In this document: piece by piece, positions 18,623 through 26,064 of the stretch
Layout of the letters: the number at the start of each line of letters is the position of its first letter
How positions within the stretch are numbered: the first letter of the stretch is position 1
Source: Fundidesulfovibrio agrisoli
GTDB taxonomy: Bacteria > Desulfobacterota > Desulfovibrionia > Desulfovibrionales > Desulfovibrionaceae
DNA: 64,000 nt
Direction: 5' to 3'
NCBI RefSeq assembly: GCF_022808715.1
Contig: NZ_JAKZKX010000008.1
Coordinates: 62,001-126,000 of the forward strand
Program-made: the position numbers and the translations under genes
Notes under the pieces: model-generated
Databases searched by the model: none
What the model was told of the DNA's origin: nothing
The model's input: the letters and a program-made list of their open reading frames with translations, nothing else

Positions 18623-19350
18623 GCCGGGTCCGGGAAGGAGCCGACGATGGCGGCCATGCGCGACACCGCCTCGTTCATGCCCGTGAGCACGGCCCGGGAG
18701 ATGATGCTGTGGCCGATGGAGTACTCGCTCACGCCATCCACCTTGGCGAAGGCCCAGATGTTGTCGTAGTTCAAGCCGTGGCCCAGGTTGACCTTGAGCC
18801 CAAGCTCGCGCCCCTGGCGGATGCCCGCCAGCACTTTGGCCAACTCGGCCTGGCGGGCCTGGGGCGTGGGGGCGTCGGCGTAGGCCCCGGTGTGTATCTC
18901 TATATAGTGGGCTCCGGCGGCCTTGGCGGCCTCGATCTGGGCCGGGTCCGGGTCGATGAACAGGCTGGAGCCGATGCCCGCCGCGTGCAGCGGTTCAAGG
19001 AAGGAGGCGATCTCCTTCTCGCGGCCGGCCACGGCCAGCCCGCCCTCGGTGGTGAGCTCCTGGCGCTTCTCGGGCACCAGGCAGACCATGTCCGGCTTGA
19101 TGCCCAGGGCCAGGCGGTGCATCTCGGAGGTGGCGGCCATCTCCAGGTGCAGGCGGGTCTTGATGAGCTGGCGCAGCAGGGCCACGTCGCGGTCCTGGAT
19201 GTGGCGCCGGTCCTCACGCAGGTGCACGATGATGGCGCGCGCCCCGGCGATCTCCGCCAGATGGGCGGCGGTGACGGGGTCGGGCTCCTGGGCCAGGCGC
19301 GCCTGGCGCAGCGTGGCGATGTGGTCGACGTTAACGGCCAGTATGGGCAT
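18619..19350 (-). CDS. pdxJ: Pyridoxine 5'-phosphate synthase
   Basis: Condenses 1-deoxyxylulose 5-phosphate with 3-amino-1-hydroxyacetone 1-phosphate in vitamin B6 synthesis. The 243-residue barrel begins [15 protein letters not shown], with the catalytic His and the substrate Arg. It contains [32 protein letters not shown] and the C-terminal LGHGLNYDN. It is the first gene of the seven-gene pdxJ-cimA operon and has a well-formed sigma70-type promoter 34-62 bases upstream. Confidence 0.97.
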   Translation of the reverse strand: MPILAVNVDHIATLRQARLAQEPDPVTAAHLAEIAGARAIIVHLREDRRHIQDRDVALLRQLIKTRLHLEMAATSEMHRLALGIKPDMVCLVPEKRQELTTEGGLAVAGREKEIASFLEPLHAAGIGSSLFIDPDPAQIEAAKAAGAHYIEIHTGAYADAPTPQARQAELAKVLAGIRQGRELGLKVNLGHGLNYDNIWAFAKVDGVSEYSIGHSIISRAVLTGMNEAVSRMAAIVGSFPDPA

Positions 19351-19383
19351 GGAATAACTCCTTGATCTCTCGATGAAACCTAC

Positions 19384-19412
19384 ATTATAGTGTAAATGTT
19401 TTCCAGTCTCAA
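19384..19412 (-). promoter_or_regulatory. Sigma70-type promoter for pdxJ
   Basis: On the minus strand TTGAGA (19412-19407), 17 bases, then a perfect TATAAT (19389-19384). It lies upstream of pdxJ and back to back with the ugd promoter. Confidence 0.7.
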
Positions 19413-19420
19413 GGTATCAG

Positions 19421-19449
19421 TTGACAAACCATCCCGTCGCTCGTATCGG
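19421..19449 (+). promoter_or_regulatory. Sigma70-type promoter for ugd
   Basis: A perfect -35 TTGACA (19421-19426), 17 bases, then a weak -10 TATCGG (19444-19449). It gives a leader of about 50 bases before the ugd ATG and lies 9 bases from the divergent pdxJ promoter. Confidence 0.55.
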
Positions 19450-19504
19450 AGTCTGCCCCTCGGGTGGGGCCTATCAACTTTACTACAATGGAGATGCGCG
19501 GAAC

Positions 19505-20842
19505 ATGAACCTGTGCATTGTCGGAACCGGTTATGTCGGCCTGGTGAGCGCCGCTTGCTTCGCCGAAATGGGCAACGATGTCTGCTGTGTGGATATCAAT
19601 CCCACTGTCGTGGAGAACCTTCGCAAGGGCAAGGTTCACATTTACGAACCCGGTCTTGACGAGATCGTCAAGCGCAACACCGAGCAGGGCCGCCTGAAAT
19701 TCACGACCTCCATCGCCGAAGGCATGGAGAACGCCCTGTTCGTCTTCGTCTGCGTGGGCACCCCTTCGCGCCCCGACGGCTCCTGCGACCTGAGCTACGT
19801 GCATCAGGTCGCCCGCGAAGTCGGCCAGAACATGAAAGATTACAAGATCGTGGTGGACAAGTCCACCGTGCCCGTGGGCACGGCCGACAAGGTCCGCAGC
19901 CTGATCTCCGAAGAGCTGGCCAAGCGCGGCCTGAACATCGAATTCGACGTGGTCTCCAACCCTGAGTTCCTCAAGGAAGGCGACGCCGTCAACGACTTCC
20001 TCAAGCCCGACCGCGTGGTCGTGGGCACCGAGAACGTGCGCACCGGCGAGCTGCTCAAGGCCCTTTACGGACCCTTCGCCCGCAGCCGCGACAAGGTCAT
20101 CGTCATGGGCGTCCGCTCCGCCGAGATGACCAAGTACGCCGCCAACTGCATGCTGGCCACCAAGATCTCCTTCATCAACGAGATCTCCAACATCTGCGAG
20201 CGCGTCGGCGCCGACGTGCGCGACGTGCGCATGGGCATCGGCAGCGACAGCCGCATCGGCTACCAGTTCATCTACCCCGGCATGGGTTACGGCGGCTCCT
20301 GCTTCCCCAAGGACGTCAAGGCGCTGATCGACACCTCCCGCCAGTACGAGTTCGAGCCCCAACTGCTGGCCTCCGTTGACGAGGTCAACAACCGTCAGAA
20401 GCACGTGCTCTCGGGCAAGATACTCAAGTACTTCGAGCCGCAGGGCGGCGTGAAGGGCAAGACCCTGGCCCTCTGGGGCCTGGCCTTCAAGGCCAACACC
20501 GACGACGTGCGCGAAGCCGCCGCCTTCGAGCTGATCCGCGACCTCACCGCCAAGGGCATGAAGGTCCGCTGCTTCGACCCCGTGGCCGGCCCCAACACCA
20601 AGAAGGAGTTCGAGGGCAACAACCTCGTCGAGGTCGTCGACGAGCAGTACGCCGTGCTGGACGGCGCCTCGGCCCTGGCCATCGTCACGGAGTGGAACCA
20701 GTTCCGCAACCCGGACTTCGACCGCATCAAGAAGAGCCTGAAGGCCCCCCTGGTGTTCGACGGCCGCAACCTGTACTCCCCCTCGCTGCTGGGCGAAATG
20801 GGCTTCGCCTACTTCTGCATCGGCCGCAAGGACCCTGCCTAA
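19505..20842 (+). CDS. ugd: UDP-glucose 6-dehydrogenase
   Basis: Oxidises UDP-glucose to UDP-glucuronate for surface polysaccharides. The ATG at 19505 gives 445 residues and opens directly with the NAD motif NLCIVGTGYVGLVSAACFAE. The catalytic Cys lies in GMGYGGSCFPKDVKAL. The C-terminal UDP-binding domain contains LWGLAFKANTDDVREA. An upstream in-frame extension (from 19421) runs through the promoter and is not used. The gene is monocistronic, with a strong terminator. It stands alone, without other sugar genes nearby. Confidence 0.96.
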   Translation: MNLCIVGTGYVGLVSAACFAEMGNDVCCVDINPTVVENLRKGKVHIYEPGLDEIVKRNTEQGRLKFTTSIAEGMENALFVFVCVGTPSRPDGSCDLSYVHQVAREVGQNMKDYKIVVDKSTVPVGTADKVRSLISEELAKRGLNIEFDVVSNPEFLKEGDAVNDFLKPDRVVVGTENVRTGELLKALYGPFARSRDKVIVMGVRSAEMTKYAANCMLATKISFINEISNICERVGADVRDVRMGIGSDSRIGYQFIYPGMGYGGSCFPKDVKALIDTSRQYEFEPQLLASVDEVNNRQKHVLSGKILKYFEPQGGVKGKTLALWGLAFKANTDDVREAAAFELIRDLTAKGMKVRCFDPVAGPNTKKEFEGNNLVEVVDEQYAVLDGASALAIVTEWNQFRNPDFDRIKKSLKAPLVFDGRNLYSPSLLGEMGFAYFCIGRKDPA

Positions 20843-20869
20843 CCTGTAGGCGAACCGCCTCGATGACGA

Positions 20870-20909
20870 AGCGCCGTCCCCCCTCGCGGGTGGACGGCGC
20901 TTTTTTTTT
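20870..20909 (+). terminator. Terminator of ugd
   Basis: AGCGCCGTCC and GGACGGCGCT (20870-20901) form the stem, followed by nine T residues. It is a textbook intrinsic terminator. Confidence 0.95.
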
Positions 20910-20927
20910 CTTCGCGTGGTCCGGGCC

Positions 20928-21524
20928 TCAGCTCCAGGACTCGTAGACGATCCTGTCGGGCTTGAAGCGGTTCTCGCGGCCGCCGGGCTTCTCGGGCCAG
21001 CCCAGGCAGATGAAGGCGAAGGGCACGATCTTCTCCGGGATGTTGAACATCTTGCGGTACATGTCCAGGCGGGCCTGCACCGGGTAGGAGGCCGTCCACA
21101 CCGCGCCCAGGCCCAGGGCGTTGGCGGCCAGCAGGATGTTCATGGTGGCGTTGGAGCAGTCCAGGGGCCACATGTCCTTCTCCTTGCCCAGGGAGGGGTC
21201 CGCGCAGACCAGGATGGCCGCGGCGGCGTTGCCCGCAGGGGCGGGTCCGGCGGAGCCCACGGCCTTGAGCTTCTCCTTGTCCTTGACCACCAGGAAGCGC
21301 CAGGGCTGTTCGTTGTAGGCCGAGGGGGCGGTCATGGCCGCCTCGAGCAGTTGCTTGATGACTTCGTCGGGGATGGGCTTGTCCAGGTATTTGCGGATGG
21401 AGCGGCGGGTGTGGATGCACTCCAGGGCGTCCATGCCTTTCTTCTGGTCCTGCGCCAGGGCCTTGCCGGCCGCCAGGACGGGCAGGGCGGCGGCCAGGCC
21501 GAGAACGTTTCTGCGTTTGAGCAT
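20928..21524 (-). CDS. Tat-exported nitroreductase family protein
   Basis: A 198-residue FMN-dependent nitroreductase fold: HTRRSIRKYLDKPIP near the start, TAPSAYNEQPWRFLVV for FMN and substrate, and a C-terminal FICLGWPEK. Before it stands a twin-arginine-like signal, MLKRRNVLGLAAALPVLAAG, ending KALAQ. This predicts folded export to the periplasm with bound FMN. The start at 21524 has GGAGGA 8 bases upstream; an ATG at 21572 would add 16 residues with no signal. The electron donor in the periplasm is unknown, since NAD(P)H would not be available there. Its terminator may be shared with ugd. Confidence 0.85.
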   Translation of the reverse strand: MLKRRNVLGLAAALPVLAAGKALAQDQKKGMDALECIHTRRSIRKYLDKPIPDEVIKQLLEAAMTAPSAYNEQPWRFLVVKDKEKLKAVGSAGPAPAGNAAAAILVCADPSLGKEKDMWPLDCSNATMNILLAANALGLGAVWTASYPVQARLDMYRKMFNIPEKIVPFAFICLGWPEKPGGRENRFKPDRIVYESWS

Positions 21525-21724
21525 GTGATGGTTCCTCCTGTTCGGTGGCCGCGGGGCACGGCCGATGAACACTCTATGCGAGCTTTCGCGGGCCGGATCA
21601 AGCCGCGATGTGCGGCGGAGGCCGCAGGTCCGGCAGGGATTCCTGTTGCCTGTTTCGCCCGCCGTGATCTATGTCGTGCTTTGAATCCACGGCGTTACCG
21701 AGAATTACGCGCCACGGGGGAAAC

Positions 21725-22078
21725 ATGCCCGACAAACGGAAGCGGACCAGGGTCCAGACGGCCATAGAGGCCTCGGTAGAGTGCGGGGTGCTGGATAAAT
21801 ACCGGGTGACTGTCCGCAACATCAGCCTCAAGGGCGTGCTGTGCGATCACGAGCCAGGTATGACCGGCAAGAGGGATTGTGATTTCGTGCTGCACCTGAC
21901 CGATACCCTGCAGGTGCGCATAGAGGCGCGCATCATCCGCAACGATGCGGAGGGCTTGGCGCTCGATTTCGTGGGCATGGACGAGGAGGCCTTCTTCCAC
22001 CTGCGCAACTTGGTGCGCTACCACGCCGACGATCCCGACGCCATCGACAGAGAGCTGGGCACGCCCGCCTTCACGTAG
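21725..22078 (+). CDS. Single-domain PilZ protein
   Basis: A 117-residue protein made up almost only of a PilZ domain. The c-di-GMP signature appears as R-x3-R in DKRKRTRVQ near the N-terminus and N-x-S-x-x-G in RNISLKG. The start at 21725 is preceded by GGGGGAAAC; the in-frame ATG at 21671 lacks a binding site. Such proteins act as c-di-GMP adaptors on partner enzymes or the motility machinery. The partner is not evident; its neighbours are unrelated. Confidence 0.85.
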   Translation: MPDKRKRTRVQTAIEASVECGVLDKYRVTVRNISLKGVLCDHEPGMTGKRDCDFVLHLTDTLQVRIEARIIRNDAEGLALDFVGMDEEAFFHLRNLVRYHADDPDAIDRELGTPAFT

Positions 22079-22176
22079 GGCAAGTGACGCGCAGGGCGGA
22101 GAGAAGCGACCCGGACTGCGTTCCGTAGGCGCTTGACCGCGTTCAGGCCGGACTGGCAAGCCGTCTTGGGGGCAGG

Positions 22177-22518
22177 TCAGTGAGTCTTGGTGTTTCCGGG
22201 CAGGCTTTCCTTCACGGTCTGCTGCGGGTGGAAGTGGAGCTTGATCTCCTGCCCGGGCATCTCCTCCATGTCGTAGGTGCCGGAGAGGCCCAGGTCCACG
22301 CCCATGTCCTCGGCCTTGGCGTAGAGCGACAGGGCCGCCAGCGCCGCCTTGTCCGGCGGGCACTCCCGGTTGAAGCAGAGCAGGAGGAGGTTGTCCTCCT
22401 TGGACTGTATGACCAGGAACAGGTTGTGTTCCACGAAATAGATGTCGTCGAAGGAATGGGTGACCTTGAGTCCGAGCGTGGAGAGCAGCTCGTTGACCGT
22501 TTCGAGGGCGTTGCTCAT
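22177..22518 (-). CDS. Conserved hypothetical protein downstream of hisF
   Basis: A soluble 113-residue protein that I do not recognise. It starts MSNALETVNELLSTLGLKV and ends in a hydrophilic tail (VKESLPGNTKTH). The sequence suggests an alpha/beta fold with strands around DDIYFVEHNLFLVIQ and NLLLLCFNREC. The start at 22518 has GGGA 6 bases upstream. It follows hisF by 70 bases on the same strand and may be co-transcribed. There is no signal peptide or membrane segment. Confidence 0.7.
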   Translation of the reverse strand: MSNALETVNELLSTLGLKVTHSFDDIYFVEHNLFLVIQSKEDNLLLLCFNRECPPDKAALAALSLYAKAEDMGVDLGLSGTYDMEEMPGQEIKLHFHPQQTVKESLPGNTKTH

Positions 22519-22588
22519 GATGTTCCCGTGATGCGAAGGCCCGGACGCGCCGGGCCTGTGATTCATATGGAAGGGTCTGGCGAGGGGC

Positions 22589-23368
22589 CTACCAGACCAT
22601 GCGCGTCTTCACTCCCTCCCCGTGGAGGTAGTCCTTGAGCTGGCTCACCGTGTATTCGCCGTAGTGCACGATGGAGGCGATGAGCGCGGCGCTGGCCTTG
22701 CCCTCGGTGAGGGCGTCCAGCATGTGCCTGGGCGAACCCGCGCCGCCCGAGGCGATCACGGGGATGGACACGGCCTCGCTGATGAGCCTGGTCAGGTTCA
22801 GTTCGTAGCCTTCCTTGGTGCCGTCGGCGTCGATGGAGTTCACGCAGAGCTCGCCCGCGCCCAGGGCCTCGACGGTCTTGGCCCATTCGATGGCGTCCAG
22901 GCCCATCTTCTTGCGCCCGCCGTGGATCACGATCTCGTAGCCGGAGGGGATCTGCTCGCTCACGCCCACGCGCAGCACGTCCATGCCCACCACCACGCAC
23001 TGCGACCCGAAGGCCGCCGCGCCCTGGCTGATGATGTCCGGGGTCTTCACCGCGGCCGAGTTCACCGAGACCTTCTCGGCGCCCGCCAGCAGCACCGCCC
23101 GCATGTCGTCCACGGTGGAGATGCCGCCGCCCACGGAGAAGGGGATGAAGATGCGCGAGGCCACCTTCTCCACAACCTTGAGCATGATGCCCCGGCCCTC
23201 GGAGGAGGCGGTGATGTCGTAGAAGACGATCTCGTCCGCGCCCTGCTCGTAGTAGGCCTGGGCGGTCTCCACGGGATCGCCGATGTCCACGTTGCCGAGG
23301 AACTTCACGCCCTTGGTCAGCTTGCCGTCGCGGACGTCCAGGCAGGGGATGACGCGCTTACTGAGCAT
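22589..23368 (-). CDS. hisF: Imidazole glycerol phosphate synthase cyclase subunit
   Basis: Receives ammonia from HisH and forms imidazole glycerol phosphate plus AICAR from PRFAR. The 259-residue barrel opens with [20 protein letters not shown], with the catalytic Asp in CLDV. It has the second-half phosphate site [11 protein letters not shown] and a second catalytic Asp region [14 protein letters not shown]. It overlaps hisH by 11 bases. The hisB and hisA genes lie 25 kb away in a different operon, so the his pathway is split. Confidence 0.97.
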   Translation of the reverse strand: MLSKRVIPCLDVRDGKLTKGVKFLGNVDIGDPVETAQAYYEQGADEIVFYDITASSEGRGIMLKVVEKVASRIFIPFSVGGGISTVDDMRAVLLAGAEKVSVNSAAVKTPDIISQGAAAFGSQCVVVGMDVLRVGVSEQIPSGYEIVIHGGRKKMGLDAIEWAKTVEALGAGELCVNSIDADGTKEGYELNLTRLISEAVSIPVIASGGAGSPRHMLDALTEGKASAALIASIVHYGEYTVSQLKDYLHGEGVKTRMVW

Positions 23369-23999
23369 TGGAAACCTCCCCGCAGTAGGCCGCGAAGTTG
23401 GAGAGCAGCTTGAGGCCCGGACGGCCGGACTTCTCCGGGTGGAACTGGACGGCCCACAACCCGGGGCGGCCGTGCAGGGAGCAGAACTCCATGCCGTAGA
23501 AGGTTGTGCCGAGCACGAACTCGGGGCTGGGCACCGGGTAGTAGCTGTGCACGAAATAGAATTCGGCGGAGGGGTCGATGCCGTCGAAGAGCACGCACTC
23601 CTTGACGAGCTTCACGCTGTTCCAGCCCATGTGCGGCACGCGGATGGGCTGCCCGTCCTCCTCGGTGAGGGCGCGGTTGAACATGGCGCATTCGCCGGGG
23701 ACGATGCCCAGGGCCTGGGTGTCGTTTTCGGCCGAGTAGTCCAGCAGGATCTGGCAGCCCACGCAGATGCCCAGCATGGGCTTGCCCGAGCGGACGATAT
23801 CGCGCAGCACCGCGTCAAGGCCGGTGCTGGTGAGCTCCTCCATGGCCTGGCCCGCGGCGCCCACGCCGGGGAAGATGACGCCCGCGGCGGCGCGCAGGGC
23901 TTCGGGGTCGGCGGTGATGGCGCAGGGTATGCCCAGGTTGTCGAGGGCGCGGCGCACGCTGGTCTGGTTGCCGGCCTTGTAGTCGAGAATGGCGAGCAT
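23358..23999 (-). CDS. hisH: Imidazole glycerol phosphate synthase amidotransferase subunit
   Basis: Glutaminase subunit that feeds ammonia to HisF. The 213-residue class I amidotransferase has the nucleophile elbow [13 protein letters not shown] (the Cys before VGCQ replaces the more usual GxCLGMQ form). Its His and Glu are in [10 protein letters not shown]. The N-terminus [14 protein letters not shown] is typical of HisH. It is the first gene of a hisH-hisF pair. Confidence 0.95.
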   Translation of the reverse strand: MLAILDYKAGNQTSVRRALDNLGIPCAITADPEALRAAAGVIFPGVGAAGQAMEELTSTGLDAVLRDIVRSGKPMLGICVGCQILLDYSAENDTQALGIVPGECAMFNRALTEEDGQPIRVPHMGWNSVKLVKECVLFDGIDPSAEFYFVHSYYPVPSPEFVLGTTFYGMEFCSLHGRPGLWAVQFHPEKSGRPGLKLLSNFAAYCGEVSNAQ

Positions 24000-24090
24000 G
24001 GTGTCCTCCGTGGGCGGTTGCTAGTAGAATTTCCGGCGGGAGGCAAGGCCCCCTCGCAGTTCCGCGCGGGCGGCCGGATTGTCCAGCCGG

Positions 24091-24119
24091 TTGATGCGCC
24101 GGGCAAAGAGCCGTATAGG
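24091..24119 (+). promoter_or_regulatory. Possible promoter of the saposin-like gene
   Basis: TTGATG (24091-24096), 17 bases, TATAGG (24114-24119), giving a leader of about 70 bases before the ATG at 24196. The fit is reasonable but not perfect. Confidence 0.45.
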
Positions 24120-24195
24120 CGGCTGTCCCGGCGTCGATCGGGCGCATCGGAACAATAAAGAGGCGGCCTCGCGCCGCATTTTGGAGACTGACAGC

Positions 24196-24516
24196 ATGAA
24201 ATTTCTTCGGATCACCTTTTTGACGGCTTTGCTCGCGGGCCTCATGTTTTCCAATTCCCTGGCCCAGGGCGGCGACTACATGGAATGCGTGGCCTGCCAG
24301 ATGGTGCTGCGCCTGGTGGAGGCCTCGGCGGCCGACGCAAAGGACATCACCGTGGACGCAACGCGCCAGTGCTCCCTGCTTCCCGCGGCGGACCGCGAGG
24401 CCTGCGTGAAGTTCTACTCCGCCATGGGGCCCAAGTTCATAAACGCCCTCAAGAACAGGCGCGCCAAGGGCGAAAGCGTGGAGAGCATCTGCAGGAGTAT
24501 GGGCTATTGCCAGTAA
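24196..24516 (+). CDS. Secreted saposin-B-type (SapB) domain protein
   Basis: A 106-residue protein with a signal peptide (MKFLRITFLTALLAGLMFSN, cleavage probably near SLA-Q). The mature part has exactly six cysteines at 31, 34, 59, 70, 99 and 105. The spacing is C-x2-C-x24-C-x10-C-x28-C-x5-C, the saposin/NK-lysin pattern in which C1-C6, C2-C5 and C3-C4 form disulfides. A proline follows the third cysteine region (LLP), as in saposins, and the regions between are amphipathic. Saposins bind or extract lipids and some lyse membranes; the role here is unknown. The start has GGAG 9 bases upstream, while longer in-frame starts lack a signal peptide. The gene has no operon partner. Confidence 0.78.
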   Translation: MKFLRITFLTALLAGLMFSNSLAQGGDYMECVACQMVLRLVEASAADAKDITVDATRQCSLLPAADREACVKFYSAMGPKFINALKNRRAKGESVESICRSMGYCQ

Positions 24517-24723
24517 TTCCAGTGGGCTGGGCTTGCATTTTCGGACGCCCGGCGATGAGTGTGGCACGTCCTGTTGTGGGCGCTGCCCGGCGTTTGACGA
24601 AGCGCCAACGCAGGGCAGCCGGATGAAACACCGCATGGGTTGCCGTAGCCGACGGCTTGAGGTTGAACGGGCCGGAACGGCGTGTTAGCCTGCGGCAGAA
24701 CCGGAAACCGCCAGGAGGCGCGC

Positions 24724-25404
24724 ATGGTCATTCTTATCGTCATCACTTCGCACGGCACGCTCGGAGAAACCGGCCACAAGACCGGCTACTGGCTGGAGGA
24801 ACTGGCCGCGCCCTACATGGCATTCAAGGCTGCGGGCGCGGAGATCGTGCTGGCCTCGCCCATGGGCGGCAAGCCCCCCGTGGACCCCAGGAGCACCGAG
24901 GAAGCCTCCCTGACCCCGGCCTGCCGCAAATTCCTCAAGGACCGCGAGGCCCAGGCAGCCCTTGCCGACACCCTCCCGCTGGCTGCGGTGCGCGCCTCGG
25001 ACTACGACGCCGTGTTCTACCCCGGCGGGCACGGCCCCCTGTGGGATCTGGCCGTCGACGACGATTCAATCGCCCTCATCGAGGAAATGTTCGACTCCGG
25101 CAGGGTGGTTGCCGCTGTGTGCCACGGCCCGGCCGTGCTGCGCGACGCCCGAAAGGCCGACGGCCAGCCGCTGGTGGCCGGTTTGAAGCTGACGGGCTTC
25201 ACAAACGCCGAGGAGCAGGCCGTAGGCCTCACGGCTGTCGTCCCCTTCAGCCTTGAGGACGAACTCCGGGCCAAGGGGGGCCTGTTCGAGCAAGGAGATA
25301 ACTTCCAGCCGCACGCCGTGGTCTCGGGAAAACTGGTCACGGGGCAGAACCCTGCGTCCTCCGAGGCGGTGGCCAAAGAGATCCTGAAACTTCTGCGCAG
25401 GTGA
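24724..25404 (+). CDS. DJ-1/PfpI family protein (Hsp31-like)
   Basis: A 226-residue type 1 glutamine amidotransferase-like protein. The nucleophile elbow is AVCHGPAVL with Cys133, and a conserved Glu lies in GYWLEELAAPY. The layout (GHKTGYWLEE, PGGHGPLWDL, SLEDELRAKGG) is that of Hsp31/Hsp32-type class III glyoxalases and putative deglycases. These detoxify methylglyoxal without cofactors; the exact activity is inferred. AGGAGG lies 6 bases before the ATG at 24724. A terminator follows. Confidence 0.88.
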   Translation: MVILIVITSHGTLGETGHKTGYWLEELAAPYMAFKAAGAEIVLASPMGGKPPVDPRSTEEASLTPACRKFLKDREAQAALADTLPLAAVRASDYDAVFYPGGHGPLWDLAVDDDSIALIEEMFDSGRVVAAVCHGPAVLRDARKADGQPLVAGLKLTGFTNAEEQAVGLTAVVPFSLEDELRAKGGLFEQGDNFQPHAVVSGKLVTGQNPASSEAVAKEILKLLRR

Positions 25405-25477
25405 GCGCACATGCAGGGGAGCCCTCTCAACTGGTCGGATTCGGCGGGAGAGGGCGCCTGACAGGCAGCGGCGAAAC

Positions 25478-25516
25478 AATGAAGCCGGGCAATGTCATAT
25501 TGCCCGGCTGTTTCAT
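25478..25516 (+). terminator. Terminator after the DJ-1/PfpI gene
   Basis: GCCGGGCAAT / ATTGCCCGGC (25484-25508) with the loop GTCAT. Flanking AATGAA/TTCATT extends the stem, and a T-rich stretch follows. The symmetry means it could also serve the convergent sugE transcript. Confidence 0.8.
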
Positions 25517-25600
25517 TGGAAGCTGGAAATGGAATCCGGGATAATCCGGGTTTTCTGGGATTCGTGCGCCGAGAGCGCAGAAACGATCCCGAATCGCCCT

Positions 25601-25933
25601 CTAAGAGGCCAGCTTGAGCGTGGCGACTCCGGCGATTATCAGGGCCACGCCCAGGATGCGCAGGAACCCGGCGGGATCGCCGTAGAACATGAGCCCGACC
25701 AGAAAAGTCCCGGCCGCGCCGATCCCCGTCCACACCGCATAGGCCGTCCCCATGGGGATGGCCTTCTGGGCCTGGTAGAGCAGCCAGCCGCTCAGGCCCA
25801 TGCAGATGACGGCCACCGCCACGCCGAGCGCGGCCCTTCCAGGCGTGTGGGTCATCTTCAGCCCCAGGGGCCAGCCGATCTCGAAGAGCCCGGCCAGTAT
25901 CAGGAAAGTCCAGGCGGTTTGGGTGGTCAGCAT
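25601..25933 (-). CDS. sugE: SMR family efflux protein SugE (guanidinium exporter type)
   Basis: A 110-residue protein with four transmembrane helices. The essential membrane Glu lies in helix 1 (LAGLFEIGWPLGLK), where the GWPLGLK continuation marks the SugE/Gdx subgroup rather than EmrE. GTAYAVWTGIGAAGTF is the helix 3 signature. Gdx proteins export guanidinium in exchange for protons as antiparallel dimers. No ykkC guanidine riboswitch could be recognised upstream; the preceding 130 bases hold the terminator of the next gene. Confidence 0.92.
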   Translation of the reverse strand: MLTTQTAWTFLILAGLFEIGWPLGLKMTHTPGRAALGVAVAVICMGLSGWLLYQAQKAIPMGTAYAVWTGIGAAGTFLVGLMFYGDPAGFLRILGVALIIAGVATLKLAS

Positions 25934-25961
25934 CGGTCGGGATTCCTCCGGCTGTCTTAAG

Positions 25962-26006
25962 AAGAAAAAAAGACTCCAGACCGTTTGGGGAAGCGGCCCG
26001 GAGTCT
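25962..26006 (-). terminator. Terminator after the AAA+ regulator gene
   Basis: AGACTCC (25971) and GGAGTCT (26006) form the base of a long imperfect hairpin. On the minus strand it is followed by TTTTTTTCTTC. It ends the TPR-iorA-iorB-regulator operon before sugE. Confidence 0.88.
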
Positions 26007-26064
26007 GTTCCGGATCGAATGACATCAGCGTCTGATCGATTCCTAGGCGCGGCGCCCGGCGAAA

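Noticed and set aside
25934-26064. A guanidine riboswitch before sugE
   Set aside because: The leader contains the terminator of the upstream gene and no ykkC consensus segments could be found by eye.
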